Origin: JAIBJN01 sp035762005
GTDB taxonomy: Bacteria; Actinomycetota; Thermoleophilia; Gaiellales; Gaiellaceae
Direction: 5' to 3'
Length of the DNA: 52,799 bases
Assembly (NCBI GenBank): GCA_035762005.1
Contig: DASTQA010000074.1
Location: 1 to 52,799 of the forward strand
A model generated the notes under the pieces. That model was not told where the DNA came from and did no database searches. It was given only the letters and a program-made list of their open reading frames with translations. The position numbers and the translations under genes are program-made. Of the stretch, positions 8,209 to 16,806 are shown piece by piece; the stretch's first letter is position 1; each line of letters opens with the position of its first letter.

Positions 8209-9381
8209 TCACTCGTGGAGCGAGCGCGCGAGCTCGGCGAGCTCCTCGTCGCTGACGAGGCCCCGCTTCTCGGCGCCGCGGGTCTTCACGGCCGCGAGGA
8301 GCTCCCGCTCCTCGTCCTCGGAGAGCTCGAGCCCGAGCTCGGCCGCCTTGATCCGGATCGAGTCGATGCCGCTCTTCTTGCCGAGGACGATCGCGCGCTC
8401 GGCTGCGACGACCTCCGAGGAGTACGGCTCGATCGAGGGCGGGTCGTGGAACTGGCTCGCGACGGCGCCGCTCTCGCGCCGGAAGAGCGTCTGGCCGACG
8501 AGCGGCTTCCAGGGCTCGAGCTCGTAGCCGGAGAGCTCGCGAACACGGTCGGAGACCCCGCGCGCGCGATCGAGGCGCAGGTTCGTCCGGACGCCGTAGA
8601 GCGCGTCGAGGGCGAGCGCCACCTCGAGGAGGTTCGCGTTCCCCGCCCGCTCCCCCATGCCGTTGATCGTCCCCTGGATCCAGCCGGCCCCGGCCCTCAC
8701 CGCCGCCACGGCGGAGGCGGTGGCGAGGCCGAAGTCGTTGTGCCCGTGGAAGTGGACCGGGACGTCGGGGCCCACCCAGTCGACGGTGCGCCCGACGAGC
8801 TCTGCGACCGCCTCCGGCGCGGCGATGCCGAGCGTGTCCACGACGACGACCTCCCTCGCGCCCGCCTCGACCGCCTGCTTGTAGGCGGACTCGAAGAAGG
8901 CCGGGTCGGCGCGCGTCGAGTCGACGCCGAAGTAGGCGACGGTCACGCCCCGCCCGGCGGCGAAGGCGACGGCCGTGCGAATGCGCTCGAGCATCGTCTC
9001 GCGGCTGACGCCGAGCGCCTCGAGCTTGAGGTCGGAGATCGGCGACTCGACGACGGACGCGGTGACGCCGACCTCGAGCAGTGCCTCGACGTCCGCCTGG
9101 ACGGCGCGCGAAAAGCCCCAGACCTCCGCGGCGAGGCCGGCCCCGACGATGAGCTCGACGGCGCGGCGATCGTCCTCGGAGACCCGCGGGAAGCCCGCCT
9201 CGATCCGGTCGATGCCGAGCGCGTCGAGCGCTCTTGCGATCTCGAGCTTGTCCTCGGGCGAGAGGACGACCCCGACGGTCTGCTCGCCGTCGCGGAGCGT
9301 CGTGTCGTAGAGACCGACGGAACCCCCGGCGCGGTACGGGTCGTTGACCGTCCCCGTCCAGAGCTTGTCGCGCTCGATCAC
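8209..9381 (-). CDS. Homocitrate synthase-like (NifV/AksA type) acyl-CoA condensing enzyme
   Basis: 390 residues of the DRE-TIM metallolyase family. The N-terminal 'LYDTTLRDGEQTVGVVLS' holds the catalytic Arg and metal-binding Asp, 'VHFHGHNDFG' is the HxH metal site, and 'INGMGERAGNANLLEVALAL' is the synthase signature. A C-terminal half with 'KPLVGQTLFRRESG' resembles homocitrate synthases rather than HMG-CoA lyases. The reaction would join acetyl-CoA (or another acyl-CoA) to a 2-keto acid. The GTG at 9379-9381 overlaps the M24 stop as GTGA. No nif or lysine genes are near, so a role in this cluster is likely and its keto-acid substrate is open. Confidence 0.85.
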   Translation of the reverse strand: MIERDKLWTGTVNDPYRAGGSVGLYDTTLRDGEQTVGVVLSPEDKLEIARALDALGIDRIEAGFPRVSEDDRRAVELIVGAGLAAEVWGFSRAVQADVEALLEVGVTASVVESPISDLKLEALGVSRETMLERIRTAVAFAAGRGVTVAYFGVDSTRADPAFFESAYKQAVEAGAREVVVVDTLGIAAPEAVAELVGRTVDWVGPDVPVHFHGHNDFGLATASAVAAVRAGAGWIQGTINGMGERAGNANLLEVALALDALYGVRTNLRLDRARGVSDRVRELSGYELEPWKPLVGQTLFRRESGAVASQFHDPPSIEPYSSEVVAAERAIVLGKKSGIDSIRIKAAELGLELSEDEERELLAAVKTRGAEKRGLVSDEELAELARSLHE

Positions 9382-10541
9382 GGCTGCCGGAAGTCGTCGG
9401 GGAAGGACGAGAGCCGCTCGGCGCCGCCCGCGGTGACGAGGAAGTTGTCCTCGAGCCGGAGGCCGCCCCCACCCTCCCAGTACGCGCCCGGCTCGATTGC
9501 CAGCACCATCCCTTCCCGGATGGTGCCGCCTGCGGCCTGGTGGGCGTAGGGCGGCTCGTGCGCGCGCGCACCGACCCCGTGCGCGACGGGGTGGGACGGC
9601 TGCCCCGGATACCCGGCCCGGGCGATCCCCTCGCGGACGAGCACGTCGAGCTCGGCGAGGCTCGCGCCGGGGCGAAGGTGGTCGGCGGCCGCTCCGTACA
9701 CGGCGAGGAGCTGCTCGAGGAGCTCCTCGTACTCGGCGGTGAGGTCGCCCGGGCACACGTTCTTCGTGTGGTCGCACCAGTAGCCGTCGACGCAGACCCA
9801 GATCTCGAAGAGCGTCGGCTCGCGCTCCTGGATGGGACGGTCCCCGGTCGCGGTGAACGTGCGGATCCCCGGCCCCGACCAGACGAGGGAGAAGCCGCGG
9901 GCGAGCTCCACCTTGGCTTCGAAGCCGGTGCCCTGCCCGTGGACGAAGCCCTCCCAGAGTGCGGCCGCCTCGCTCTCCTTCATCCCGGGCCGCAGCTCCC
10001 GGCGGACGTGCTCCATCGCCCGCGCGGCCAGCTCGTTGGCGAGCCGCATGCGCTCGACCTCCTGGTCGGTCTTGACGGCGCGCGCCTCGGCGAGGAGCGG
10101 CGTCGCGTCCTCCGCCGGCCCGAAGGCGTGGAAGAACGCGTGCGTGTACGTCGTCGGCTCGCCGACCATGCGGTCGGAGGCCTGCGTCCCCAGCGAGAGC
10201 TCGAGGCCGATCCGCTCGTGGCCGGCCTCGCGCACGACCTCCTGCGCCAGCTCGAGGGCGCGCGCGGTCGGCGGGCGCGGGTCGCGCTCGTCGTAGCCGG
10301 CGAAGAGGCGGATGTCGCTCGTCCAGGCGACCCGCTCGGCGTCCTCGCGCTGCGGCTCGAGCACGATCAGGGTCGGCTCGCCTTCGCGCGGGAAGACGAC
10401 GAGGTCGTAGCCCTTCATGCACCAGTAGTTCGAGAGGTAGAGGACGTTGTCCGGCGCCCGGACGACGAGCGCGTCGAGCTCCTGCTCGGCCATGAGGCTC
10501 CTGACGCGGTCGAGCTTGGGCGCGTCGCGCTCCCAGCTCAT
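9378..10541 (-). CDS. M24 family metallopeptidase-like hydrolase (Xaa-Pro peptidase/creatinase fold)
   Basis: 387 residues with a creatinase-type N-terminal domain (about 1-150) and a pita-bread M24 domain. Metal-site positions appear as Glu246, Asp257 ('WCDHTKN'), His321 ('VAHGVG'), Glu350 ('AIEPGAY') and Glu364 ('LRLEDNF'). The first ligand is normally Asp, at a spacing of 11 before the second, but is Glu here. Members include prolidases, creatinase and ectoine hydrolase, so amide or amidine hydrolysis is as likely as peptide cleavage. The ATG at 10539-10541 is supported by the abrupt end of sensible sequence upstream. Confidence 0.86.
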   Translation of the reverse strand: MSWERDAPKLDRVRSLMAEQELDALVVRAPDNVLYLSNYWCMKGYDLVVFPREGEPTLIVLEPQREDAERVAWTSDIRLFAGYDERDPRPPTARALELAQEVVREAGHERIGLELSLGTQASDRMVGEPTTYTHAFFHAFGPAEDATPLLAEARAVKTDQEVERMRLANELAARAMEHVRRELRPGMKESEAAALWEGFVHGQGTGFEAKVELARGFSLVWSGPGIRTFTATGDRPIQEREPTLFEIWVCVDGYWCDHTKNVCPGDLTAEYEELLEQLLAVYGAAADHLRPGASLAELDVLVREGIARAGYPGQPSHPVAHGVGARAHEPPYAHQAAGGTIREGMVLAIEPGAYWEGGGGLRLEDNFLVTAGGAERLSSFPDDFRQP

Positions 10542-10668
10542 CGGCACGGTCCCGGCACGGATCCGCGACCCACGCGGGCGGACTCGGGCGGTAGGCTCGA
10601 GGCCAACGGGGCGGGAGGTGGGTCTCCCGTCAAGACGCGGGTGACCCGCCGGCGTCGGGGGGCGGCGG
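10542..10668. other. Gap between the FAH-family and M24 genes, no recognisable gene
   Basis: These 127 bases hold the stem-loop at 10640-10673 and, on the minus strand, TTGACG (in the run at 10629-10634), which could be a -35 box of the M24 unit. I see no convincing -10 box. Confidence 0.3.
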
Positions 10669-10673
10669 TCACC
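10640..10673 (-). terminator. Possible stem-loop terminator after the FAH-family gene
   Basis: GGTGACC at 10640-10646 pairs with GGTCACC at 10667-10673, and the pairing extends inward through GC-rich bases with a small bulge. It overlaps the stop codon of the FAH-family gene and has no T tract. It may end or weaken transcription before the M24 unit. Confidence 0.35.
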
Positions 10674-11535
10674 ACTGGACCCGCGGCGGCGGCGGCTCGC
10701 CGTGCGCCTCCTCCCACGAGACGACCGGGTTGCGGAGGACGCCAATCCGCTCGATCTCGCCCTCCATGACGTCCCCCGGCCGGAGGTAGAGCGAGGCCGC
10801 GTCCTCGCTGAAGCCGGCCACGCCGGACACGGTCCCCGTCGAGAGGACGTCGCCGGCGCTGTACCCGAGCGCGGAGTAGTGGGAGACGATCTCCGGAATC
10901 GTCACCGACATGCGCCCGGAGTGCGACACCTGGCGCGGCTCGTCGTTGACCCGGAGCTCCATCGCCAGGTCGTGGGGATCGGGGATCTCGTCCGGCGTCA
11001 CGATCCAGGGGCCGAGCGGGCAGAAGGTGTCGATCGCCTTGCAGAACGAGAAGACCCCGGACCGCATCTCCCGCCGCTGGATGTCGCGGGCGGTGACGTC
11101 GTTGAAGATGACGTAGCCGCCGACGTAGCCGGCGGCCTCCTCGGGGCCGAACCACTTGCCGGACTTCCCGATGACGACCGCGAGCTCGAGCTCGTAGTCG
11201 AGCTCCTCCGTCAGGTGCTCCGGGTAGACGACCGGCTCGTCCGGGCCGACGATCGCGTCGACGTTCTGGAAGAAGACGATCCAGGGCGCGATCTCGTGCG
11301 ACCAGTCGACGCGCTTCGACTCCTCCTCGTGCTCGCGGAAGTTCCCGGCCGTGTGGAAGAACTTCTTCGGGGAGATCGGAGCGCGCAGGCGAGCGTCCGC
11401 GAGAGCGACGCGCTCGCCGGTCGCCTCCGCCCCGCCCCGCTCGAAGTACGCCCGCATGTCGGGCGCGTCGAGGGCCACGATCTCCTCGCCCTCGACCCTG
11501 CCCACGCGCCCCTCGTCGAACGTCACGAGCTTCAT
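10669..11535 (-). CDS. Fumarylacetoacetate hydrolase family protein
   Basis: 288 residues. The C-terminal FAH fold carries 'HTAGNFREHEEE' (His/Glu region), 'LDYELELAVVIGKSG' with the metal-binding ExE pair, and 'GYVIFNDVTARDIQ' with the metal Asp. Relatives hydrolyse C-C bonds of acylpyruvates or decarboxylate and tautomerise 2-oxo acids (HpcE, oxaloacetate decarboxylase types), typical of the late steps of ring degradation. The ATG at 11533-11535 overlaps the M20 stop as ATGA. It is the last gene of the operon led by the molybdenum hydroxylase. Confidence 0.9.
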   Translation of the reverse strand: MKLVTFDEGRVGRVEGEEIVALDAPDMRAYFERGGAEATGERVALADARLRAPISPKKFFHTAGNFREHEEESKRVDWSHEIAPWIVFFQNVDAIVGPDEPVVYPEHLTEELDYELELAVVIGKSGKWFGPEEAAGYVGGYVIFNDVTARDIQRREMRSGVFSFCKAIDTFCPLGPWIVTPDEIPDPHDLAMELRVNDEPRQVSHSGRMSVTIPEIVSHYSALGYSAGDVLSTGTVSGVAGFSEDAASLYLRPGDVMEGEIERIGVLRNPVVSWEEAHGEPPPPRVQW

Positions 11536-12728
11536 TCCGCCACTCCACAGACCGCCTGCGCCACGCGCGCGTACACCTCCGCCGTCCTCACGAGTCCCTC
11601 GATCTCGAGATTCTCCCCCAGCTCGGCGTCGGGCAGCCCGCTCGACGTGCCGTAGTTGACCGTGGCGATCCCGTAGCGGGTGAGCACGGAGGCGTCCGAG
11701 AACCAGCGCGTGACGTCGCGCCGGGGCGCCTCGCCGAAGACCTCTGCATGTGCCTCGTCGAGCGCGCGGACGAGCTCGTGACCCTCCTCGATCTCGGCGC
11801 CCGGCGCCGTGACGTAGACCTCCGCCTCGACGCCGTCGAGGCCGCGGGCGAACGCGAGCGCCCGCCGCCGCGCCTCCGCCATCGGCACCGACGGCGGTAC
11901 GCGGAGGTCGACGTAGAGGTGCGCCTCGTGGGGCGTGCGCGAGACGCGCCAGCCGAAGCCGCCGCGGATCGCGCCGACGCTCGCGACGCCGCGCACGTCC
12001 CCGTAGCTCATCTCCTCCTCCCAGCGCGGGAGCCAGTCGAGCACGGCGGCGAGCACGCCGTGCAGGCGCACGATCGAGTTCTCCTCCAGCCGCCCGGCGC
12101 TGAAGGCGGTGTGGACGAAGGGCCCGCGCGTTGTCAGCCGCATCCACATCGTCCCGAAGTGGGCGAGCACGACCTTGTTCTCGGTCGGCTCGCCGAGGAC
12201 GCACATGTCGGCCGCGCCGCCGTGCGCGACGAGATGGCGGGAGCCGGCGGCGTAGCCGCGGTACTCGGCGCCCTGGGCCTCGCCCTCCTGCGTCTTCTCG
12301 ATCTCCCCGGCGACGGCCGCGACGAGGACGTCGCCGCGTAGGCGCACGCCCGCGTCCACGAGCGCCCTGACCGCCTCGACGTAGCACGCGACCGCGCCCT
12401 TCATGTTCGAGATCCCGAGTCCGTAGATGCGCCCGTCCCGCTCGAACCCCTCGGGCTGGAAGCCGGGGATGCCCTGGAGCCACGGCTCCCGGCCCGAGTA
12501 CGACGTGTCGAGGTGCCCGTTGAACATGAGGGTCGGCCCCCCGCCCGCCCCGGGCCAGGTCGCGAGGACGTTCGCCCGGCCGTCCTCGACCTGCTGCCAC
12601 TGCACCCCGAGGCCCAGGGCGGAGAGCTCGTCTCGCACGAGCTCGGCGGCGGCCTGCTCGGAGCCCGTGAAGGACGGCGTCGAGACGAGCCGCAGCGCGA
12701 GGTCGACGAGGCGGCGCTCGTCGATCAT
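11532..12728 (-). CDS. M20 family amidohydrolase/peptidase, ArgE/DapE-like
   Basis: 398 residues. 'LMFNGHLDTS' contains the metal His and the catalytic Asp of the M20 family. The following 'YGLGISNMKGAVACYVEAV' corresponds to the usual G-x-x-DMKG segment, but the bridging-metal Asp is Asn here. 'AVAGEIEKTQEG' covers the catalytic Glu region. The C-terminal His that normally ligates metal is not evident near 'NYGTSSGLPDAELGEN'. It may be a variant with altered metal binding. Its place between an LLM monooxygenase and an FAH enzyme suggests cleavage of an amide made by ring opening. Confidence 0.83.
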   Translation of the reverse strand: MIDERRLVDLALRLVSTPSFTGSEQAAAELVRDELSALGLGVQWQQVEDGRANVLATWPGAGGGPTLMFNGHLDTSYSGREPWLQGIPGFQPEGFERDGRIYGLGISNMKGAVACYVEAVRALVDAGVRLRGDVLVAAVAGEIEKTQEGEAQGAEYRGYAAGSRHLVAHGGAADMCVLGEPTENKVVLAHFGTMWMRLTTRGPFVHTAFSAGRLEENSIVRLHGVLAAVLDWLPRWEEEMSYGDVRGVASVGAIRGGFGWRVSRTPHEAHLYVDLRVPPSVPMAEARRRALAFARGLDGVEAEVYVTAPGAEIEEGHELVRALDEAHAEVFGEAPRRDVTRWFSDASVLTRYGIATVNYGTSSGLPDAELGENLEIEGLVRTAEVYARVAQAVCGVAE

Positions 12729-13756
12729 CTGACGTGCGGGAGGACGCGCTCGCCGAAGAGCTCGAGCTGCCGGTGCCGGTCCTCGCCCCAGAGCTCGAGC
12801 ATCACGTGCGTGCAGCCGGCCTCCCGGTACTCCTCGATCGCCTCGATGCAGTCGGCGGGCGTGCCGGCGATCGGCTTGCAGCGGTCGAGGAGCGAGTCGG
12901 TCACCAGCTCTTTCGCCGCCAGGCGGCCGCCACGCTCCATCGCCTCGGCGACGGGCGCGAGCTCCTCCATCTCGATGCCGGCGAGCTCGAGGAGCGTGTC
13001 GGCCGAGCCCTTGATGTTCTGGAACTTGTTCGCGAGGTACATGGCGGCGATCTCGCGGGCCCCGTCCCGTCCGGCGTCCCGGTCGGACTCGTGGACCGAG
13101 GCGACGATCGTGCAGCCGATGTCGATGTCCGCGCGGACGTTGTCGCGCGTGTAGCGGACGAACGCCGGCGTCGTGATCGAGGGGGTCAGGCAGCCGTCGC
13201 CGATCTCGCCGGCGAGCGCCTGCATCTTCGGCGCCGTCGCGGCGACGTAGACGGGCGGCACCTCGCGGGGCGACTCCGCCTCCGGGGAGAGAGCCGGCAC
13301 CGAGGCGCTCCACGTCTCGCCCGCGTACTCGAACGCATCGCCCGCGAGCACGCCGCGGACGATGGTGACGGCGTCACGCATCGGCCCGAGCGTCCTCTTC
13401 GTCTGCATGCGGGCATTGTTGAGGAAGATCTTCGAGGTCCCGAAGCCGAGCAGGAAGCGCCCGGGGCCGGCGGCCTCCTGGACGACCCGGGCGTCCATGG
13501 CGGCCTGCACGGGGTGCCGGGTGAAGGGCGAGATGATGCCCCAGCCGACCGCGATCCGGCTCGTTCGCTCGGCGATGAGCGCGGAGACGACGGTCGAGGA
13601 GCGCGCCTCCATGCCGTGCTTCCGCCACCACGGGTACGCCTCCGCGAGCCAGATCGTGTCGAGCCCGGCGCGGTCCATGACCTCGGCCGTCGCGAGCATC
13701 TCGGCGAGCGGCTCCATGGTGAGCTGCATGACGCCGATGCGGAAGGGCTGGCCCAT
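12725..13756 (-). CDS. Luciferase-like (LLM class) oxidoreductase, possibly F420-dependent
   Basis: 343 residues. 'FRIGVMQLTMEPLAEMLATAEVMDRAGLDTIWLAEAY' at the N-terminus and 'IAVGWGIISPFTRHPVQAAMDARVVQEAAGPGRFLLGFGTS' are typical of the F420-dependent methylene-tetrahydromethanopterin reductase/LLM branch. The C-terminal 'GTPADCIEAIEEYREAGCTHVMLELWG' completes the barrel. It is 21 bases after the CoxG-like gene and overlaps the M20 gene, so it works with the hydroxylase operon. A flavin- or F420-dependent oxidation of the hydroxylated substrate is the likely role; the cofactor is not certain. Confidence 0.86.
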   Translation of the reverse strand: MGQPFRIGVMQLTMEPLAEMLATAEVMDRAGLDTIWLAEAYPWWRKHGMEARSSTVVSALIAERTSRIAVGWGIISPFTRHPVQAAMDARVVQEAAGPGRFLLGFGTSKIFLNNARMQTKRTLGPMRDAVTIVRGVLAGDAFEYAGETWSASVPALSPEAESPREVPPVYVAATAPKMQALAGEIGDGCLTPSITTPAFVRYTRDNVRADIDIGCTIVASVHESDRDAGRDGAREIAAMYLANKFQNIKGSADTLLELAGIEMEELAPVAEAMERGGRLAAKELVTDSLLDRCKPIAGTPADCIEAIEEYREAGCTHVMLELWGEDRHRQLELFGERVLPHVR

Positions 13757-13777
13757 GCGCGTTCGGCCCGCGACTCG

Positions 13778-14332
13778 CTACGCGGAGGGCGTCGGCCCCT
13801 CCGGCTCGTCCGAGTAGGCCTCCGGCGAGCCGGGATGGATGCCTTGCTCGGCGGCGCTCGCGCCCGCCTCGGGCGGCGCGCCCGTCTCCGTGCCCTTCGC
13901 CATGACGCGCGCGTCGAGGGCAGCGAGGACGTTCTCCACCTGCTGGTTCACGATCGGCTGGATCACGCGCTGCCCCATGCTCGCCACCTGGCCGAGGATG
14001 CGCACGTCCGCCTCCCAGCGCATTGCCGTGCCGTTCCCCTCCTCGCTCAGGTGGAACTGCGTCGCCATGCTCATGATCGCCCCCACGCCCCTCCCCTTCG
14101 CCTGCAGGCGCGCGTGCTCGGGCGGGCGCGACTCCGCCTTCTCGAAGTCGATGCTCATCCGCAGGGCGCCGAGGCCGAGCGGCACCTTGACCTTCGCCTT
14201 CCAGTGCGTGTCGTCGACGAGCTCGAAGCTCTCGACGCCGGGCATGAGCCCGGCCATCTCGGCCGGGTCGTTGAGGACCGCCCAGACGCGCTCCCTCGCG
14301 GCCGCGTAGCTGCGCGTGCCCTCGACCTTCAC
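13778..14332 (-). CDS. CoxG/SRPBCC family protein
   Basis: 184 residues. The N-terminal 'VKVEGTRSYAAARERVWAVLNDPAEMAGLMPGVESFE' and 'WKAKVKVPLG' match the CoxG subfamily of SRPBCC proteins, which accompany molybdenum hydroxylases and help anchor or assemble them at the membrane. The C-terminal 30 residues are Pro/Gly/Glu-rich and probably disordered. The GTG at 14330-14332 overlaps the large-subunit stop as GTGA; a longer frame to 14389 lacks family similarity in its extra residues. Confidence 0.85.
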   Translation of the reverse strand: MKVEGTRSYAAARERVWAVLNDPAEMAGLMPGVESFELVDDTHWKAKVKVPLGLGALRMSIDFEKAESRPPEHARLQAKGRGVGAIMSMATQFHLSEEGNGTAMRWEADVRILGQVASMGQRVIQPIVNQQVENVLAALDARVMAKGTETGAPPEAGASAAEQGIHPGSPEAYSDEPEGPTPSA

Positions 14333-16806
14333 CGCGTCTCGACCCGCACGAGCGCCCGGCTCGCCTCCGGGTCCCGCAGGAGCTCCCACACCCGGTGGTA
14401 GGGGTTGTGGCTGTCCGTGACGATCGCGTTCCCGGCGCCTCGGAGGGCGTCCTGGATGGCCGCGCAGACGGCGTGGATGCCGGCACCCCCGCCCTCGCCC
14501 ATGCCCTTCGTCCCCAGGGACGTGAACGGGGAGGGTGACTCGATCGCGCCCGTCTTGAGCGGCGGCATGTCGAGCGCGTGCGGGACGTGGTAGTCGTAGA
14601 AGTTCGAGGTGAGGAGCGTCCCGTCCTCGTCGTAGGGGAACGTCTCGAACATCGCCGCTCCGAGCCCGTGCGCGGTCGCGCCGTGCACCTGCCCCTCGAC
14701 GATCTGAGGGTGGATGCGGGTGCCGCAGTCGTCCACGGCGGCGTAGTCGACGATCTCGTAGACGCCGGTCTCCGGATCGACCTCGATGACGCAGGCGTGG
14801 ATCTGCGTCGCGTACGTGAGCGTGAGGTTCCCGAACTTGCGCTCCTTGTCCGGGACCTGGAACGGCGGCTTGTAGACGTAGCGGCAGTTGAGCGTGACGT
14901 CGTCGAGCTCGGGCGGGAGCCCGGCGTTGTTCGCGTTGACGATCGCGCCGCAGGCCATGAAGGGCAGGGCGGCCTCAGGGTTGTCCCGGCGCCGCGCGAA
15001 GCCCTCGGCGAGCTCGATCTCCTCGGGCCCGTCGGCGCCGAGGATGACTGCGGCGAGCCGCCGGATCTGGTCGGCGAGCGCCTCCGTCGCACCCTTGACG
15101 GCGCCGAGGCCGGTGACCGCGAACTGGCTCGCGTACGTGCCCGAGAAGCCGGCGTGGGAGTTCCAGTAGGTGTCGTGCCCCGCGCGGACGCGCACGTCGT
15201 CGGGGGTGACGCCCAGGATGTCGGCGACGACCTGGGAGGCGACGGTCTCGTGGCTCTGGCCCTGCGGGGTGGTGCCGAGCGTGACGACGACCTCGCCGAA
15301 GATGTCGAGCTTGACGGTCGCGACCTCGTTGTTGCCCGAGAACTGGAGATCCGGGTTCAGCAGCTGCGACTGGCCGAAGTTGTTCGTCCCCGAGTCGAGC
15401 GTCGAGCCGATCCCGAGCCCGAGCAGCCGGCCGCGGCTCTCGGCGTCCCGCCGGCGCTCCTCGAGCGACCCGTACCCGACGAGGTCGAGCGCGATCTCGA
15501 GGCACCGCTCGTAGTCGCCCGAGTCGTAGACGCAGCCGTTCGGCGTCTCGTACGGCATCTCCTCGGCCTTGATGTAGTTGCGCTTGCGGATCTCGACCGG
15601 GTCGAGGTCGAGCTCGTGGGCGACGATGTCGATCAGGCGCTCGGTGAACCAGAGGTGCTGCATCCGGGAGTAGCCGCGGTTCGGGCCGCACGGCGACTTG
15701 TTCGTGCACACCTGCGAGAAGTCGATGTGGACGTTCCGCCAGCGGTAGAGGCCGGGCGTGACCTGCGCCCAGATGATGCAGCCGAGCGGCTCGTAGCGGC
15801 TGTAGGCCCCGCAGTCGTCGATCGCCTTGCACCGGAAGCCGAGCATCGTCCCGTCCGCGCGCACCGGCACCTCGACGTCGAGGAAGACGCGCTCGTTGCC
15901 GTGGCTGTTCGCCGTGTGCTGGTCCGTCCGCCACTCCGTCCACTGCACCGGGCGGCCGAGCTTGCGGGCGAGGAGGCAGAGGGCGACGAGCTGCGGGTGC
16001 GTGCAGATCTTGTTGCCGAACCCGCCCCCGATGTCCTGGGAGACGAAGCGGAGCTTGTCCATCCCCGTGCGGAGCGCGGGGCCCATCATGATGATGGCGA
16101 AGCCGGGGAACTGGTTGTTCGTGTGCAGCGTCCACTGGCCGGTGCCCTTGTCGTACTCGACGAGCGCCCCGCTCGTCTCGAGCGGCGTCGAGGAGAAGCG
16201 GTCGAAGTGGAGGCGGTCGATCCGGACGACGCGGTCGGCCTCGGCGAGGGCGGCATCGAAATCGCCCCAGTCGAACGTCCCCGACCAGACGAGGTTCGAG
16301 CCGGCGTCCTCGTGCAGGACGGGGGCGCCGTCGTCGAGGGCGTGCTCCGGGTCGAGGACGGGGTCGAGCGGCTCGTACTCCACCTCGACGAGCTCCGCCG
16401 CGTCCCGCGCGAGCTCGCGGGTGCGCGCGGCGACGGCGACGACGGGGTCGCCGAGATGGCGGACCTTGCCCACGGCCAGCGCGTAGTCCTTGATCTCCGA
16501 GCCCGGCGGCACGGAGAGCTGGAAGAAGGGGTCGGTGAGCGCCGCGACCTCCTCGCCGATGAGCGTGCCGTAGACGCCTTCGAGCGCCTCGGCGGCGGAG
16601 ACGTCGATGGAGACGATGCCTGCGTGCGCGTAGGGCGAGCGGACGAAATGGACGTAGCCGACCTCGTGGCGGCGGACGTCGTCGACGAAGACCCCCTGCC
16701 CCTGGACGAGGCGCCTGTCCTCCTTCCGCGGGACGCTCTGGCCGGCGAAGCCGCGCTGCGGCGCCTCGACCTTCTCGGGCGCGACCGTCGTCGCGGTCGT
16801 GCTCAT
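14329..16806 (-). CDS. Molybdenum hydroxylase large subunit (xanthine dehydrogenase/CO dehydrogenase family)
   Basis: 825 residues, the catalytic subunit that binds the molybdopterin cofactor. 'GQSVPRKEDRRLVQGQGVFVDDV' is the N-terminal domain; 'QDIGGGFGNK' near residue 257 is the conserved Mo-site loop; the catalytic Glu is Glu771 in 'GTKGMGEGGGAG'. The loop that classifies CO dehydrogenases reads GPNRGYSR (about 374-381). This is neither the form I AYXCSFR nor the usual form II AYRGAGR, so the enzyme is unlikely to be a true CO dehydrogenase and should hydroxylate a heterocycle or aldehyde. ATGA overlap with the 2Fe-2S subunit. Expected to form an (alpha-beta-gamma)2 complex. Confidence 0.93.
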   Translation of the reverse strand: MSTTATTVAPEKVEAPQRGFAGQSVPRKEDRRLVQGQGVFVDDVRRHEVGYVHFVRSPYAHAGIVSIDVSAAEALEGVYGTLIGEEVAALTDPFFQLSVPPGSEIKDYALAVGKVRHLGDPVVAVAARTRELARDAAELVEVEYEPLDPVLDPEHALDDGAPVLHEDAGSNLVWSGTFDWGDFDAALAEADRVVRIDRLHFDRFSSTPLETSGALVEYDKGTGQWTLHTNNQFPGFAIIMMGPALRTGMDKLRFVSQDIGGGFGNKICTHPQLVALCLLARKLGRPVQWTEWRTDQHTANSHGNERVFLDVEVPVRADGTMLGFRCKAIDDCGAYSRYEPLGCIIWAQVTPGLYRWRNVHIDFSQVCTNKSPCGPNRGYSRMQHLWFTERLIDIVAHELDLDPVEIRKRNYIKAEEMPYETPNGCVYDSGDYERCLEIALDLVGYGSLEERRRDAESRGRLLGLGIGSTLDSGTNNFGQSQLLNPDLQFSGNNEVATVKLDIFGEVVVTLGTTPQGQSHETVASQVVADILGVTPDDVRVRAGHDTYWNSHAGFSGTYASQFAVTGLGAVKGATEALADQIRRLAAVILGADGPEEIELAEGFARRRDNPEAALPFMACGAIVNANNAGLPPELDDVTLNCRYVYKPPFQVPDKERKFGNLTLTYATQIHACVIEVDPETGVYEIVDYAAVDDCGTRIHPQIVEGQVHGATAHGLGAAMFETFPYDEDGTLLTSNFYDYHVPHALDMPPLKTGAIESPSPFTSLGTKGMGEGGGAGIHAVCAAIQDALRGAGNAIVTDSHNPYHRVWELLRDPEASRALVRVETR

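Noticed and set aside
10592..10597. TAGGCT -10-like hexamer on the plus strand
   Set aside because: No plus-strand gene follows it; both neighbours are on the minus strand.
9378..12728. Ectoine hydrolase and N-acetyl-diaminobutyrate deacetylase (DoeA/DoeB)
   Set aside because: Both families are broad, no ectoine transporter or DoeX-type regulator is seen, and the genes sit in a unit led by a molybdenum hydroxylase.
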